A DNA stretch of 64,000 bases, taken from positions 1-64,000 of the forward strand of contig JAGFCB010000044.1 in the NCBI GenBank assembly GCA_022394775.1. The letters run 5' to 3'. How positions within the stretch are numbered: the first letter of the stretch is position 1; every line of letters starts with the position of its first letter. The notes beneath the pieces are model-generated. The model saw only the letters and a list, made by a program, of their open reading frames with translations, had not been told where the DNA came from and did not search any database. The position numbers and the translations under genes are program-made. Shown one piece after another: positions 16,820-24,904 of the stretch. This DNA comes from Candidatus Poribacteria bacterium. GTDB taxonomy: Bacteria > Poribacteria > WGA-4E > WGA-3G.

Positions 16820-18028
16820 ATGTTAGAAAAACTATTTGGGTTGAAAGCGCACAACACCTCTGTGAGACGCGAATTGGTCGCAGGTTTCACAAATTTCATG
16901 ACGATTTCATATATCATCTTTGTGCAACCCTCTATACTTTCACAAGCTGGCATGGATGTCGGTGCCGTTATGTTTGCGACTTGTCTATCGAGTGCAATCG
17001 CAACTTTCGTTATGGCGTTTCTAACAAACTATCCGGTCGTATTAGCACCCGGTATGGGGCTTAACGCCTATTTTGCATTCGAGGTTTGCTTGGGTTCTGG
17101 TCTACCGTGGCAGGAAGCATTAGGCATCGTTTTCATAGCAGGACTGCTATTCTTGATACTTTCATTTGTCGGAATCCGTGAAGCCATCATGAATGCAATG
17201 CCCAACTCACTCCAAAATGCGACAGCTATCGGGATTGGTTTGTTTATTGCTTTCATAGGGTTGCAGATGAGTGGGATCATTACAAAACATCCTGCTACAT
17301 ACATTACCCGTGGCGCTATTCTATCTACGCCGGTTCTTCTCTCACTCTTCGGTATCGGTGTAACACTGGCACTCATCGCACGTAAAGTGAAAGGCGCGAT
17401 TCTGATAGGCATCCTTATCGCTGCCATTGCTAACCTCATCTTTGGCGTTGCCAGCTTCAACGGAATTGTTGCCCCTCCACCAGATCCGATGCCTACACTC
17501 TTTAAATTACGGGTCCCGAATATTTTTGCCAAACTTGAACTCATCCCTGTTATCTTTGTGTTCTTTGCCATTGACATGTTTGATAGCATTGGGACACTCA
17601 CAGCGATCGGTTATAGAGCCCAACTCATGGAAGCCGGAAAACTCGCCAAAGCCCGGAACGCGCTTTTAACAGACGCAGGGAGTACTGTCGGTGGTGCCTT
17701 ACTCGGTACTTCAACTGTGACTTGTTACATCGAAAGCGCGACAGGTATTACTGAAGGCGGACGAACTGGGCTCACCGCTGTCTGCACAGGGGTTTTCATG
17801 TTGCTGGCACTCTTTTTCGAGCCACTCGTTAAAATTGTTGGCGGTGGTTATCCGATTAATCCGATTATCGCGCCAGCACTCATCGTCGTCGGTGGGTTGA
17901 TGCTCAGGAACGTCAACCAGATTGATTGGGAGGATGTCACTGAATCGATTCCGGCCTTCCTTACAATGCTGATGATGCCCTTTCTTTCAGCATTACAGAC
18001 GGCATCGGGTTCGGAGTTATCTCGTTAG
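16820..18028 (+). CDS. NCS2-family permease, AzgA-type (purine/xanthine/guanine transporter), reading frame broken near its 3' end
   Basis: A multi-pass transporter: 'VRRELVAGFTNFMTISYIIFVQPSIL', 'VVLAPGMGLNAYFAF', 'IFVFFAIDMFDSIGTLTAIGYRA' and 'ESATGITEGGRTGLTAVCTG' are the AzgA/NCS2 hallmarks for proton-coupled nucleobase uptake at the inner membrane. Start has AAGGAGG upstream. The frame stops at 18028 after an uncharacteristic ending, while the expected C-terminal helices continue in the next frame to 18126. One missing base at about 17983 (…CCCTTT^CTTTCAGC…) would restore 'MPFTFSITDGIGFGV'. So this is either a recent mutation or a sequencing error; the full gene would span 16820-18126. 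Confidence 0.9.
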   Translation: MLEKLFGLKAHNTSVRRELVAGFTNFMTISYIIFVQPSILSQAGMDVGAVMFATCLSSAIATFVMAFLTNYPVVLAPGMGLNAYFAFEVCLGSGLPWQEALGIVFIAGLLFLILSFVGIREAIMNAMPNSLQNATAIGIGLFIAFIGLQMSGIITKHPATYITRGAILSTPVLLSLFGIGVTLALIARKVKGAILIGILIAAIANLIFGVASFNGIVAPPPDPMPTLFKLRVPNIFAKLELIPVIFVFFAIDMFDSIGTLTAIGYRAQLMEAGKLAKARNALLTDAGSTVGGALLGTSTVTCYIESATGITEGGRTGLTAVCTGVFMLLALFFEPLVKIVGGGYPINPIIAPALIVVGGLMLRNVNQIDWEDVTESIPAFLTMLMMPFLSALQTASGSELSR

Positions 18029-18126
18029 CGTTCCTCAAGTTGGTAACGGGTCGTAGAAAAGAGATCCATCCTATCATTTATTACTTCGCACTCTTCTTCA
18101 TTGCCTGCTACATCGGCGATCTGTAG
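17986..18126 (+). pseudogene. Displaced C-terminal end of the NCS2 permease (shifted frame)
   Basis: In the frame shifted by one base, the DNA reads FSITDGIGFGVISLAFLKL followed by VTGRRKEIHP, then IIYYFALFFIACYIGDL and a TAG stop at 18124-18126. This is the usual C-terminal ending of AzgA-type permeases (a transmembrane segment, 'K.LTGR..EVHP', last helix). It has no start codon or ribosome site of its own, so it is the rest of the upstream gene. Confidence 0.85.
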
Positions 18127-18154
18127 AAGCGATTCACAATTACCATCCTCTGTA

Positions 18155-18175
18155 GGCGGGGTTTGAAACCCCGCC
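18155..18175. repeat. GGCGGGG-type 21-bp palindrome
   Basis: A perfect palindrome around one central base, identical to the core of the MITE-like repeats, but without the terminal ACTTACGCA sequences. It sits 29 bases after the restored permease stop, so it could be used as a terminator hairpin. May be an element remnant or a separate palindromic repeat family. Confidence 0.7.
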
Positions 18176-18235
18176 TTTGACTGGTAGGCGCGGTTTTGCA
18201 GCGTACTCGCCCAAATGCGACGTGCATTCAGACAA

Positions 18236-19117
18236 TTACCCTCGCCAACCCACATCAATGCTCGTGTAACCGTGTGTGTATTGCTGAAAATGCGGTGGTA
18301 AATCCGCTAAGAATTGTCTACCATCTGCCGGAATCTCCCACGGAATATCAATGTGATGATCCCGCCGCCGAAAACCGATGGCGCACGACAACCGAATCTC
18401 GTCAAGCTGGTTCGGGAACGCGCCATGATACGTCCGATGTGCAAACACAATCATATCGCCTGGATTTGTGAACAACGGCACTAACCCCGGAATATCAAAA
18501 CCGACATACGCCTTCTCTTCTTCACCCTCTTTATAGAAGGAACGCCTGTCCGATGTCATGTTGAAACCTTCAGGACCTTTCCAGTCCTCCACGTGCGAAT
18601 CCGCAATCACGCACAGACCACCGTGTTCTGGACGCGAACCCGTCAGATAGAACCATTTGCCCGAGGGCCACAGTCCACGGTTCAGCACATCACCCGAATT
18701 TTTCGGTGCGTCCGTTGAGAATCCGCACCAATCGGTATGCCATGCGACAGGTTGGGATCCCGGCATCCGAATAATCGCAGCAGAGCGATGAACGGTCATT
18801 TCGTCCGTGCCGATCAGGTGGCGGTGGATTTTCATAAAAGGCTCGTATCCGAGCAGCTGCCAAGCACCCGGTCCAGATTCAACCCAAGCGTGTCGGGTAC
18901 TGCTCTGTCCATGTTCTAACGTTCTGTTTGGATCTGTCCCGTCAAAGACTGCTTGTTTCAAACTTTCGACCAATTCAGAAGGCAGGACATCTTTGACAAT
19001 CGCGAAACCGTGTGCTTCCACGCATTCGGACATCTGAGTGAGTTGGTCCACCTCAAACTCGTAAGTATAACCCAGTTCAGGTTTTTGGATCTCTAAATAG
19101 TGTTTATATTCTTCCAT
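18236..19117 (-). CDS. Phytanoyl-CoA dioxygenase (PhyH) family protein
   Basis: 293 residues. 'VEAHGFAIVKDVLPSELVESL' is the PhyH N-terminal strand and helix. Fe ligands: His and Asp in 'AWHTDWCGF', distal His in 'FAHRTYHGAFPNQ', then Arg in 'EIRLSCAIGFRRRDH' for 2-oxoglutarate binding. Predicted Fe(II)/2-oxoglutarate-dependent hydroxylase; substrate unknown. Divergent from another PhyH-type gene at 19323, ~205 bp away, sharing a promoter region. Confidence 0.88.
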   Translation of the reverse strand: MEEYKHYLEIQKPELGYTYEFEVDQLTQMSECVEAHGFAIVKDVLPSELVESLKQAVFDGTDPNRTLEHGQSSTRHAWVESGPGAWQLLGYEPFMKIHRHLIGTDEMTVHRSAAIIRMPGSQPVAWHTDWCGFSTDAPKNSGDVLNRGLWPSGKWFYLTGSRPEHGGLCVIADSHVEDWKGPEGFNMTSDRRSFYKEGEEEKAYVGFDIPGLVPLFTNPGDMIVFAHRTYHGAFPNQLDEIRLSCAIGFRRRDHHIDIPWEIPADGRQFLADLPPHFQQYTHGYTSIDVGWRG

Positions 19118-19230
19118 AAGTCAGTCCCCACATTTTGTTAGATATAATCGCCTATTGTAAACACTGAGTGATGTGATTTTAGCAGACACGCGTTACTGCG
19201 TCAATCGCATTTTCACTTTAGGTTATATCC

Positions 19231-19259
19231 TTGCACTAATTGCCAACTTTTGTTAAAAT
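19231..19259 (+). promoter_or_regulatory. Sigma-70-type promoter for the PhyH gene at 19323
   Basis: TTGCAC (19231-19236) and TAAAAT (19254-19259) are spaced by 17 bases. A start near 19266 would give a ~57-nt leader to ATG 19323, which carries GGATGAGG. This favours 19323 over an in-frame ATG at 19275 that lacks a ribosome site. Confidence 0.6.
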
Positions 19260-19322
19260 ACAGGATTATAATAGATGCGTCCGAACGAACATTACATAGC
19301 ATATTCAAAGGATGAGGAAACA

Positions 19323-20225
19323 ATGGCGAAAACCGTTTTTGTAGGAGACCATGAATTGAAGTTCCCAGGTCCACACCTCGGTGTGCTTCGGGACTGCAAC
19401 GCTGTGCTCGACTCAGCAGAAGGCTTACACCAACAGATAGCAGAAGATGGGTATCTACTCGCTCGCGGTCTGATTGACAAGGAAAAAATTATCGCAGGGC
19501 GGCGAGCGATCCTTGAATACGCCGAGGGAAACGGAAAAGATGAGGTCTTCAAGGATGGCACCGATATTATGGAGGCGATCGCAGGTGAAGGAAGCCCCGG
19601 ACGGACGATGGGCACCCCCGCTGTTACACACCATCCAGATGTCCAGTCCGTTTTAGAAGGCGATGAACTCTTCAAGTTTTTCCGTAACTTCTTTGGTGGC
19701 GATACCCGTACGTTTGATTACAAATGGCTCCGGTTCGTCCGTCCTGACGGCTGGTCGGGACCGCATTTCGATTTTGTCTATATGGGCAGAGGTTCTAAGC
19801 AGCTGCACACCTGTTGGGTTCCGTTCGGCGACGTGCCCGCAACGATGGGGACATTGACAGTGCTTGTCGGTTCGCATAACCTACCGAGTTTCGCACCGAT
19901 TCGGGATACCTACGGCAAAACAGATGTCGATAGAGACGGGACTCCCGGGCATTTCGGACGCGATCCGATGGAAATCAGTGATAAATACGGGGGTGAGTGG
20001 CAGACAGCCGATTTTGAGATGGGGGATGTTATCATCTTCACGATGCACACGATGCACACCTCTACCAAGAACCTTTCGGACCGGTGGCGTATCAGTTGTG
20101 ACATCCGTTTCCAACCGGCAGAGCATCCGATCGACGAGCGATGGGTCGGCAAAAACCCGATTTCTCACACGGGAAGCCAGCAGATTTCGTTTGAGGAAGC
20201 GAAAAAGCAGTGGGGATTGGAATAA
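19323..20225 (+). CDS. PhyH-like Fe(II)/2-oxoglutarate dioxygenase
   Basis: 300 residues. 'QIAEDGYLLARGLIDKEKI' is the PhyH entry strand. Fe ligands His/Asp in 'GPHFDFVYMGRG', distal His in 'TMHTMHTSTKNLSD' followed by RWRISCDIRFQP, where Arg should bind 2-oxoglutarate. 'TLTVLVGSHN' is the usual GSH turn. Substrate unknown. It is only distantly similar to the divergent PhyH neighbour, so the pair is not a recent duplication. ATG 19323 selected by Shine-Dalgarno. Confidence 0.85.
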   Translation: MAKTVFVGDHELKFPGPHLGVLRDCNAVLDSAEGLHQQIAEDGYLLARGLIDKEKIIAGRRAILEYAEGNGKDEVFKDGTDIMEAIAGEGSPGRTMGTPAVTHHPDVQSVLEGDELFKFFRNFFGGDTRTFDYKWLRFVRPDGWSGPHFDFVYMGRGSKQLHTCWVPFGDVPATMGTLTVLVGSHNLPSFAPIRDTYGKTDVDRDGTPGHFGRDPMEISDKYGGEWQTADFEMGDVIIFTMHTMHTSTKNLSDRWRISCDIRFQPAEHPIDERWVGKNPISHTGSQQISFEEAKKQWGLE

Positions 20226-20240
20226 TCCACACACTTAAGC

Positions 20241-20384
20241 GGATATGTATACTTTTTGACGATTTTTATACATATTGGTGTTGATATGTATAATTTGTAT
20301 ACATATCCATTCGGACATGTATACTTTTTCGTGATTTTTATACATATTGGCGTTAATATGTATAATTTGTATACATATTGATTG
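20241..20384. repeat. Two tandem 72-bp units rich in TATACATAT palindromes
   Basis: Unit 1 (20241-20312) and unit 2 (20313-20384) differ at a handful of positions. Each unit has two inverted repeats: TATGTATAC…ATACATA around a T-rich spacer, and TATGTATAATTTGTATACATA. The array fills the gap between two convergent genes. It may function as a double terminator or a protein-binding array; both strands read as short repeated nonsense peptides, so it is non-coding. Confidence 0.85.
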
Positions 20385-20388
20385 ATCA

Positions 20389-21564
20389 TTAACCGAACAA
20401 CGCCCGTCGGATCTGACGCACTGCTTGGCGAATCCGATCTTCGTTCTCCACAAGTGCGATGCGGATATAGCCTTCACCGTTGTGTCCAAACCCAGCACCC
20501 GGAGAGACACAGACCTCTGCTTCGTTCAGGAGTTTCATTGAGAAATCCAGAGAGTTCAGATGTCGCCATGCTTCGGGAATAGGAGCCCAGACGAACATCG
20601 AAGCCTGCGGTTTCGGGACCTTCCACCCGATCCGATTTAATCCCTCCACAAGCACATCGCGGCGTTTCTGATAGATAGCAGCATTTTCCATGACTGTATC
20701 CACTGGTGTGCGTAAAGCCATGATTCCGGCGACCTGAATTGGCGCGAAAATCCCATAATCGTAATAACCTTTAATCCGAGCGAGTGCCTCTATAATCTCA
20801 CGATTTCCAGCCGCAAACCCACACCGCCAACCCGCCATGTTATAGGATTTGGACAATGAGATAAATTCAATACCGACATCCTTCGCGCCTTTCGCCTGTA
20901 GGAAACTCGGTGCCTTGTAGCCGTCAAAAACGATATCCGCATAAGCCAAGTCGTGGACGACAACGATCTCCTGTCGTTTCGCGAACGCGACGATTTCCTC
21001 AAAGAACCCAAGATCGACGACAGCACCCGTCGGGTTATGTGGGAAACTCAAGATCAACATCTTCGGTCTCGGCCAAATATCGCGTGTGATTTCGGTCAAC
21101 GAAGGGATGAAATCATTCTCTTCGGTGAGCGGTATACTCACAACACTTCCGCCTGCGAGAACAACACTGTACATGTGAATCGGGAACGTCGGGTTCGGCA
21201 CCATCGCCAAGTCGCCCTCGTCAATCAACGCTAAAGCGAGATGCCCGAGTCCTTCTTTGGTACCGATGACAGCAATTGCTTCCTCATTCGGATCGATGTC
21301 AACACCGAACCGTCGTTCATAATGCCAACTGATTTCCCTGCGGAAATTGAAGATGCCACGCGAAGCGGAATAACGATGATTCCGAAGCTCCTGCGCCGCT
21401 TCTGTGAGTTTATCAATGATAGGCTGTGGTGTCGGTTGATTCGGGTTACCCATCCCCAAATCAATAATATCTATACCTTGTTGTCGGCGTTCGTGTGTTG
21501 TCTGTTTGAGTTTACCAAACATATAAGGTGGAAGCCGATTTAAGCGTTTTGAAAATATATCCAT
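20389..21564 (-). CDS. alaC: Glutamate-pyruvate aminotransferase AlaC-type (class I/II, PLP)
   Basis: 391 residues. Strong match along its length to E. coli AlaC from memory: 'RLPPYMFGKLK', 'DIIDLGMGNPNQPTP', 'YSASRGIFNFRREISWHYERR', 'MLILSFPHNPTGAVV', 'VVHDLAYADIVFDGYKAPSF', 'SLSKSYNMAGWRCGF' with the PLP lysine, and 'LLNEAEVCVSPGAGFG'. It converts pyruvate and glutamate to alanine and 2-oxoglutarate; some relatives act on LL-diaminopimelate, so substrate is likely but not certain. The gene ends four bases from the tandem palindrome array, and upstream lies a MITE-like repeat copy. Confidence 0.9.
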   Translation of the reverse strand: MDIFSKRLNRLPPYMFGKLKQTTHERRQQGIDIIDLGMGNPNQPTPQPIIDKLTEAAQELRNHRYSASRGIFNFRREISWHYERRFGVDIDPNEEAIAVIGTKEGLGHLALALIDEGDLAMVPNPTFPIHMYSVVLAGGSVVSIPLTEENDFIPSLTEITRDIWPRPKMLILSFPHNPTGAVVDLGFFEEIVAFAKRQEIVVVHDLAYADIVFDGYKAPSFLQAKGAKDVGIEFISLSKSYNMAGWRCGFAAGNREIIEALARIKGYYDYGIFAPIQVAGIMALRTPVDTVMENAAIYQKRRDVLVEGLNRIGWKVPKPQASMFVWAPIPEAWRHLNSLDFSMKLLNEAEVCVSPGAGFGHNGEGYIRIALVENEDRIRQAVRQIRRALFG

Positions 21565-21605
21565 TTTTCCGAAAGTCCTGATGTTTTTTGCGTTGTATCA
21601 ACAAT

Positions 21606-21694
21606 AGGACTTACGCAGCCTCCACTGCAGGCGGGGTTTGAAACCCCGCCTGCAGCGTCGGATGTCCGTTATTATGGAAAAATGCGTAAGTCCT
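21606..21694. repeat. MITE-like ~90-bp interspersed repeat, copy 2
   Basis: AGGACTTACGCA (21606-21617) and TGCGTAAGTCCT (21683-21694) are perfect terminal inverted repeats, enclosing the GGCGGGGTTTGAAACCCCGCC palindrome. The unit is inverted relative to the copy at 15853-15942 and highly similar over its length. It lies between alaC and the sulfatase gene. Confidence 0.88.
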
Positions 21695-21710
21695 GAACAA
21701 ATCTGTTTTC

Positions 21711-23135
21711 TTATTTATCGTGCTGCCAATATGACCGTAATCGGTCACCCCAATTCGATATTATCCGTTTCGGACTTGGATGCACAATTTGCTGTCGATG
21801 CAGCTTCGCTTCCTGCCGAAGGAGTTTATCCTGACACATCTTAGCGACTTCATTGTAAGCCGTATCTTCAGCGAGGTTTTTCGTCTCTCCGGGATCATCG
21901 TGTCGATCAAATAGCTGTGCAAGTCCGAACTGTGTAGCATCTGGTCCGGGCGGTAAGAAATCCTCGGTTGCCTTCGGTTTATATTCCGTAACGTATTTGT
22001 ACTGCCCAGTGACGATTGAGCGTCCCCAATAATTGCTCTCTATATAGGCGTAATCGCGCCCCGGGACATCTTTACCTTCAGCAAGCGGACGCAGACTCGA
22101 TCCCTGCAGCCCTTCAGGCACGTCAATACTGGCATAATCACAGACAGTAGGGAATAGATCTACACCAGAAACGAAATGCGTTTCGTCAAACCGATCTTTC
22201 TCTATCAGAACCCCGTCGCCCAAACATGCTACGATAAACGGGACTCGGATGCTCTCTTCGTAAAGCGTAAACTTCTGGAACATCTGATGGCTTCCGCACG
22301 CCTCACCGTGGTCAGCACTGAATATGATGAGCGTCTTGTGGTGCAGAGAGGTCTCCCGTAGCAATGCGAGGACTCTTCCGATTTCTGCGTCAACCTTTTC
22401 AATAAATCTGTAATAGTTCCATCTCAAGTAACGCCAGTGGAGTTCGTCCCAATCACGGACACCTTTGAGAATAGCGGCATGGATCAGCGCGTCATCAACC
22501 CTTCGACAGACGCGGTGCAGCACCGTCTCCCGTGCATCGTAGTCGAAGTTTTCAGGGAGTGGTGGCAAGGCATCTTCCGAAACAATTCCTTGTTCCACAG
22601 GATTTGGGATGCGTTTTTCCTCATGATTGTGCAGATATTCACAGACATCGTGCGGATCAACGTAGCCGATCTGCAGGTAGAACGGCTTGTCGCTATCGTA
22701 ATTCGTTAAGAAATCGGCGACTGCATGTGTAGATGCCGAATCATAATATGCAGCACCGCCAGCACCGATATTGCGTTGACCATAGTAGAGCGTCTGAAAA
22801 CTTTCACGGACATCTCTACCCGGAACATGCCATTTGCCACAGTGGAACGCCTGATAGCCACCATCACTGAGCACCTGACCGAGATCGGGGGTTTCTGGAT
22901 GTAGATGTCCACCGTTGAAGGGGACACCCGTTTCGGAGGTATATAACCCTGTTGCCCAACTCGAACGTGCAGCCGCACACACCGGATCTGTACAATATGA
23001 TTGGCGAAAGGAGGTGCCATTCCTGTGAAGCGTATCAATATTAGGTGTGTGAAGATACGGGTTTCCATAAGCAGAGATCGCATCCCACGAGTGCTGATCA
23101 GTGTTGATAAAGAGGATATTCGGACGTTCGTTCAC
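21711..23135 (-). CDS. Sulfatase with atypical CAAAR active-site motif
   Basis: 474 residues. 'PNILFINTDQHSWDAISAYG' is the N-terminal metal site and 'HCGKWHVPG' contains the active-site Lys/His. 'IIFSADHGEACGSHQMF' is the second metal site. The formylglycine position reads CAAAR (residues 53-57) instead of CxPSR: Cys and Arg are kept, Pro and Ser are replaced by Ala. This still fits the minimal C-x-(P/A)-x-R rule. Start is GTG overlapping the previous stop by four bases (GTGA), so translation is coupled to gene 23132-23920. Confidence 0.92.
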   Translation of the reverse strand: MNERPNILFINTDQHSWDAISAYGNPYLHTPNIDTLHRNGTSFRQSYCTDPVCAAARSSWATGLYTSETGVPFNGGHLHPETPDLGQVLSDGGYQAFHCGKWHVPGRDVRESFQTLYYGQRNIGAGGAAYYDSASTHAVADFLTNYDSDKPFYLQIGYVDPHDVCEYLHNHEEKRIPNPVEQGIVSEDALPPLPENFDYDARETVLHRVCRRVDDALIHAAILKGVRDWDELHWRYLRWNYYRFIEKVDAEIGRVLALLRETSLHHKTLIIFSADHGEACGSHQMFQKFTLYEESIRVPFIVACLGDGVLIEKDRFDETHFVSGVDLFPTVCDYASIDVPEGLQGSSLRPLAEGKDVPGRDYAYIESNYWGRSIVTGQYKYVTEYKPKATEDFLPPGPDATQFGLAQLFDRHDDPGETKNLAEDTAYNEVAKMCQDKLLRQEAKLHRQQIVHPSPKRIISNWGDRLRSYWQHDK

Positions 23136-23920
23136 GCATTCTCTCCTATCTTTTCTTTCAGCACCAGCGTCTCGAAAAAGGTGGAAGCGATGACGATGTC
23201 GCCATGCGTATCAAGCCACCAATATGAAGGCAAAAGCCCAGCACCATAAAGATAATAGCCGTCAAGTGGAAAAGGGGTCTGTATTGACTCAAGAAAACCG
23301 AGCCTACTTTTTGGTCTAAGTTGCTCCAAGTCTTCAAGTAGCACGAGGTCTACTCCGTCATCTGATTCCCGGATCGTCTGTGCGAGTGCCGGAATCACGT
23401 CAAAAAGTGCCCAATTGCACGTCAGTTTGGCAGATGCGTCCACTGTTCCAGCAAGGATTTCGTTTCCGTTAATGCGAAGCCGTACCTCCGAATCTTCAAC
23501 AAGATACCCTTCGCACCTCAATTCAGCATACTTATCGTCCCCACTATTTCGGGCATCAATACGCCAACTGTCTGTGAGCGAACGATAGTGCTTAGCACTA
23601 CAACGGAATTGCATCCGTAAATTCTCACCACTTGTTGTGTTCTCATAGTGGACAGAATAGTTCCAAAACCCGTTATCCTTGTTCCGTTCGATGATCGCTG
23701 TTCCGATGCTTAGTTCTTCGTTAGCACCTCCTCCATAGCCGCGCCAATAGTTCGGTAGAATATTGTAGACGTGCGTGAACGTCTGCCCTATTCGCGTGTC
23801 ACACGCTGTGGTTTCCGCGTAATATTCACGGAGCGTTCCAATCAATTCCTGTGCGAATTGGGGGTTTTGTGCACCATAATTGTAGTCAAATGACCAATGA
23901 TGCCCACTGTTATCATTCAT
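23132..23920 (-). CDS. Unknown protein encoded between endonuclease V and sulfatase genes
   Basis: 262 residues, no signal peptide or membrane helix. It is rich in aromatic residues and beta-strand patterns ('HHWSFDYNYGAQ', 'NYSVHYENTTSGENLRMQFRCS', 'YAELRCEGYLVEDSEVRLRING'), suggesting a beta-sandwich or barrel. I do not recognise a family. Start ATG overlaps the nfi stop by four bases (ATGA), and its stop overlaps the GTG of the sulfatase gene, so all three are translationally coupled. Context might suggest a role with the sulfatase substrate, but this is speculation. Confidence 0.7.
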   Translation of the reverse strand: MNDNSGHHWSFDYNYGAQNPQFAQELIGTLREYYAETTACDTRIGQTFTHVYNILPNYWRGYGGGANEELSIGTAIIERNKDNGFWNYSVHYENTTSGENLRMQFRCSAKHYRSLTDSWRIDARNSGDDKYAELRCEGYLVEDSEVRLRINGNEILAGTVDASAKLTCNWALFDVIPALAQTIRESDDGVDLVLLEDLEQLRPKSRLGFLESIQTPFPLDGYYLYGAGLLPSYWWLDTHGDIVIASTFFETLVLKEKIGENA

Positions 23921-24591
23921 GTGTTTAGTCGGGGGGTTTTACCGGATGCGGCGTTATGCGCATAGCGTGTCGTTTCAGGTAAACGATAACCTCGACAACA
24001 TGCCAATGTCCATGTGCGGGCTGAATCTAAGGAGATTCGATGCCCTATGGACACGTACACCACTCGAACATTCGTCCGCGTGCGAACTGCGGCACCGATC
24101 ACTTCCTCTTTGTCGATGAGATATGTGTAAGCACCTTGTTCCGCGTCTGGTTCTTCGTATCGCCCCCAGAGTCGGGATTTTGCGCAACCGATCGTCGGCT
24201 TATCCAAGATCAATCCTAAGTGGGATGCAAGTCCGAAGCGTCTGGGGTGCGCAATGCCTTGTCCATCTACTATTACCAGATCTGGTATCGTTTGCAACTG
24301 GTCGAATGCTGTTAGCAGTGGTGGGATTTCCCGAAAGGACAACAACCCCGGTATATAAGGAAAACGAACAGGGCTCTGTGTAACCACGCTATCTACCACT
24401 TGCAGTTCGGGGAAACTGAGGACGACCACGGATGCGATTGCGATGTCCTTTTTTAATCCGATGTCTACCCCTGCCACGGTGTTGATTGTCCCAAACTGGT
24501 CTGTTTGAATTACCTGAGTGCGGAGTTTGTTTTGGAGTTGCCGCGCTTCTTCAGGTATAACATCCCACGAGTGGAGGGCGCGATAATTCAT
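23917..24591 (-). CDS. nfi: Endonuclease V
   Basis: 224 residues. Diagnostic segments: 'NTVAGVDIGLKKDIAIASVVV' (first active-site Asp), 'FPYIPGLLSFREIPPLLTAF' (Glu), 'DLVIVDGQGIAHPRRFGLAS' (Asp and His), 'LDKPTIGCAKSRLWG'. The enzyme cuts DNA near deaminated bases such as hypoxanthine. Length agrees with bacterial Nfi. It is the first gene of a tightly coupled three-gene unit with an unknown protein and a sulfatase, an unexpected partner for a repair enzyme. C-terminal tail reads ARTWTLACCRGYRLPETTR, also family-typical. Confidence 0.95.
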   Translation of the reverse strand: MNYRALHSWDVIPEEARQLQNKLRTQVIQTDQFGTINTVAGVDIGLKKDIAIASVVVLSFPELQVVDSVVTQSPVRFPYIPGLLSFREIPPLLTAFDQLQTIPDLVIVDGQGIAHPRRFGLASHLGLILDKPTIGCAKSRLWGRYEEPDAEQGAYTYLIDKEEVIGAAVRTRTNVRVVYVSIGHRISLDSARTWTLACCRGYRLPETTRYAHNAASGKTPRLNT

Positions 24592-24748
24592 AGCTGCCGC
24601 TGTTCGTTTTCAATGTAAATGCCGTTTTGTCTTATCAATGTTCAAGTATCATGGCAGGGTGGTAAACCCTTCCGACTGGACGCTAACATTATAACACAAA
24701 AATCTTTAATTGTCAAGCCTTTTCGGCGTCGTTTACGCGTAGAAATGG

Positions 24749-24904
24749 CTATTTTTCGGATGCTGTCTTTTTGACTTCAATAGCACCAGGCTTCGTTATA
24801 TGCCGGATGCCCGCAAAAAAGGCAGAGAGGATTAGATAACCGCCACCAATACCGATGAGGGCACCCAAACTACCAATAATGATTTCTATTCCATTGAACA
24901 TCAT
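24749..24904 (-). CDS. Small single-pass membrane protein (51 aa)
   Basis: A short gene with a clear ribosome site (TTGAGGAG before ATGATG). It encodes MMFNGIEIIIGSLGALIGIG then GGYLILSAFFAGI as one hydrophobic segment, followed by a positively charged, soluble tail ending KKTASEK. The glycine-rich helix (GALIGIGGGY) and the charged end are typical of small membrane components. Function unknown; no obvious partner. Strength of the start and hydrophobic pattern support a real gene. Confidence 0.6.
   Translation of the reverse strand: MMFNGIEIIIGSLGALIGIGGGYLILSAFFAGIRHITKPGAIEVKKTASEK

Noticed and set aside
18155-18175. Fourth full copy of the MITE-like element
   Set aside because: Only the central palindrome is present; the ACTTACGCA ends and the ATAACGGACATCC block are missing.
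20241-20384. Possible CRISPR array (repeated units)
   Set aside because: Only two units, each 72 bp with no variable spacer and no cas genes; it is a tandem palindrome array.
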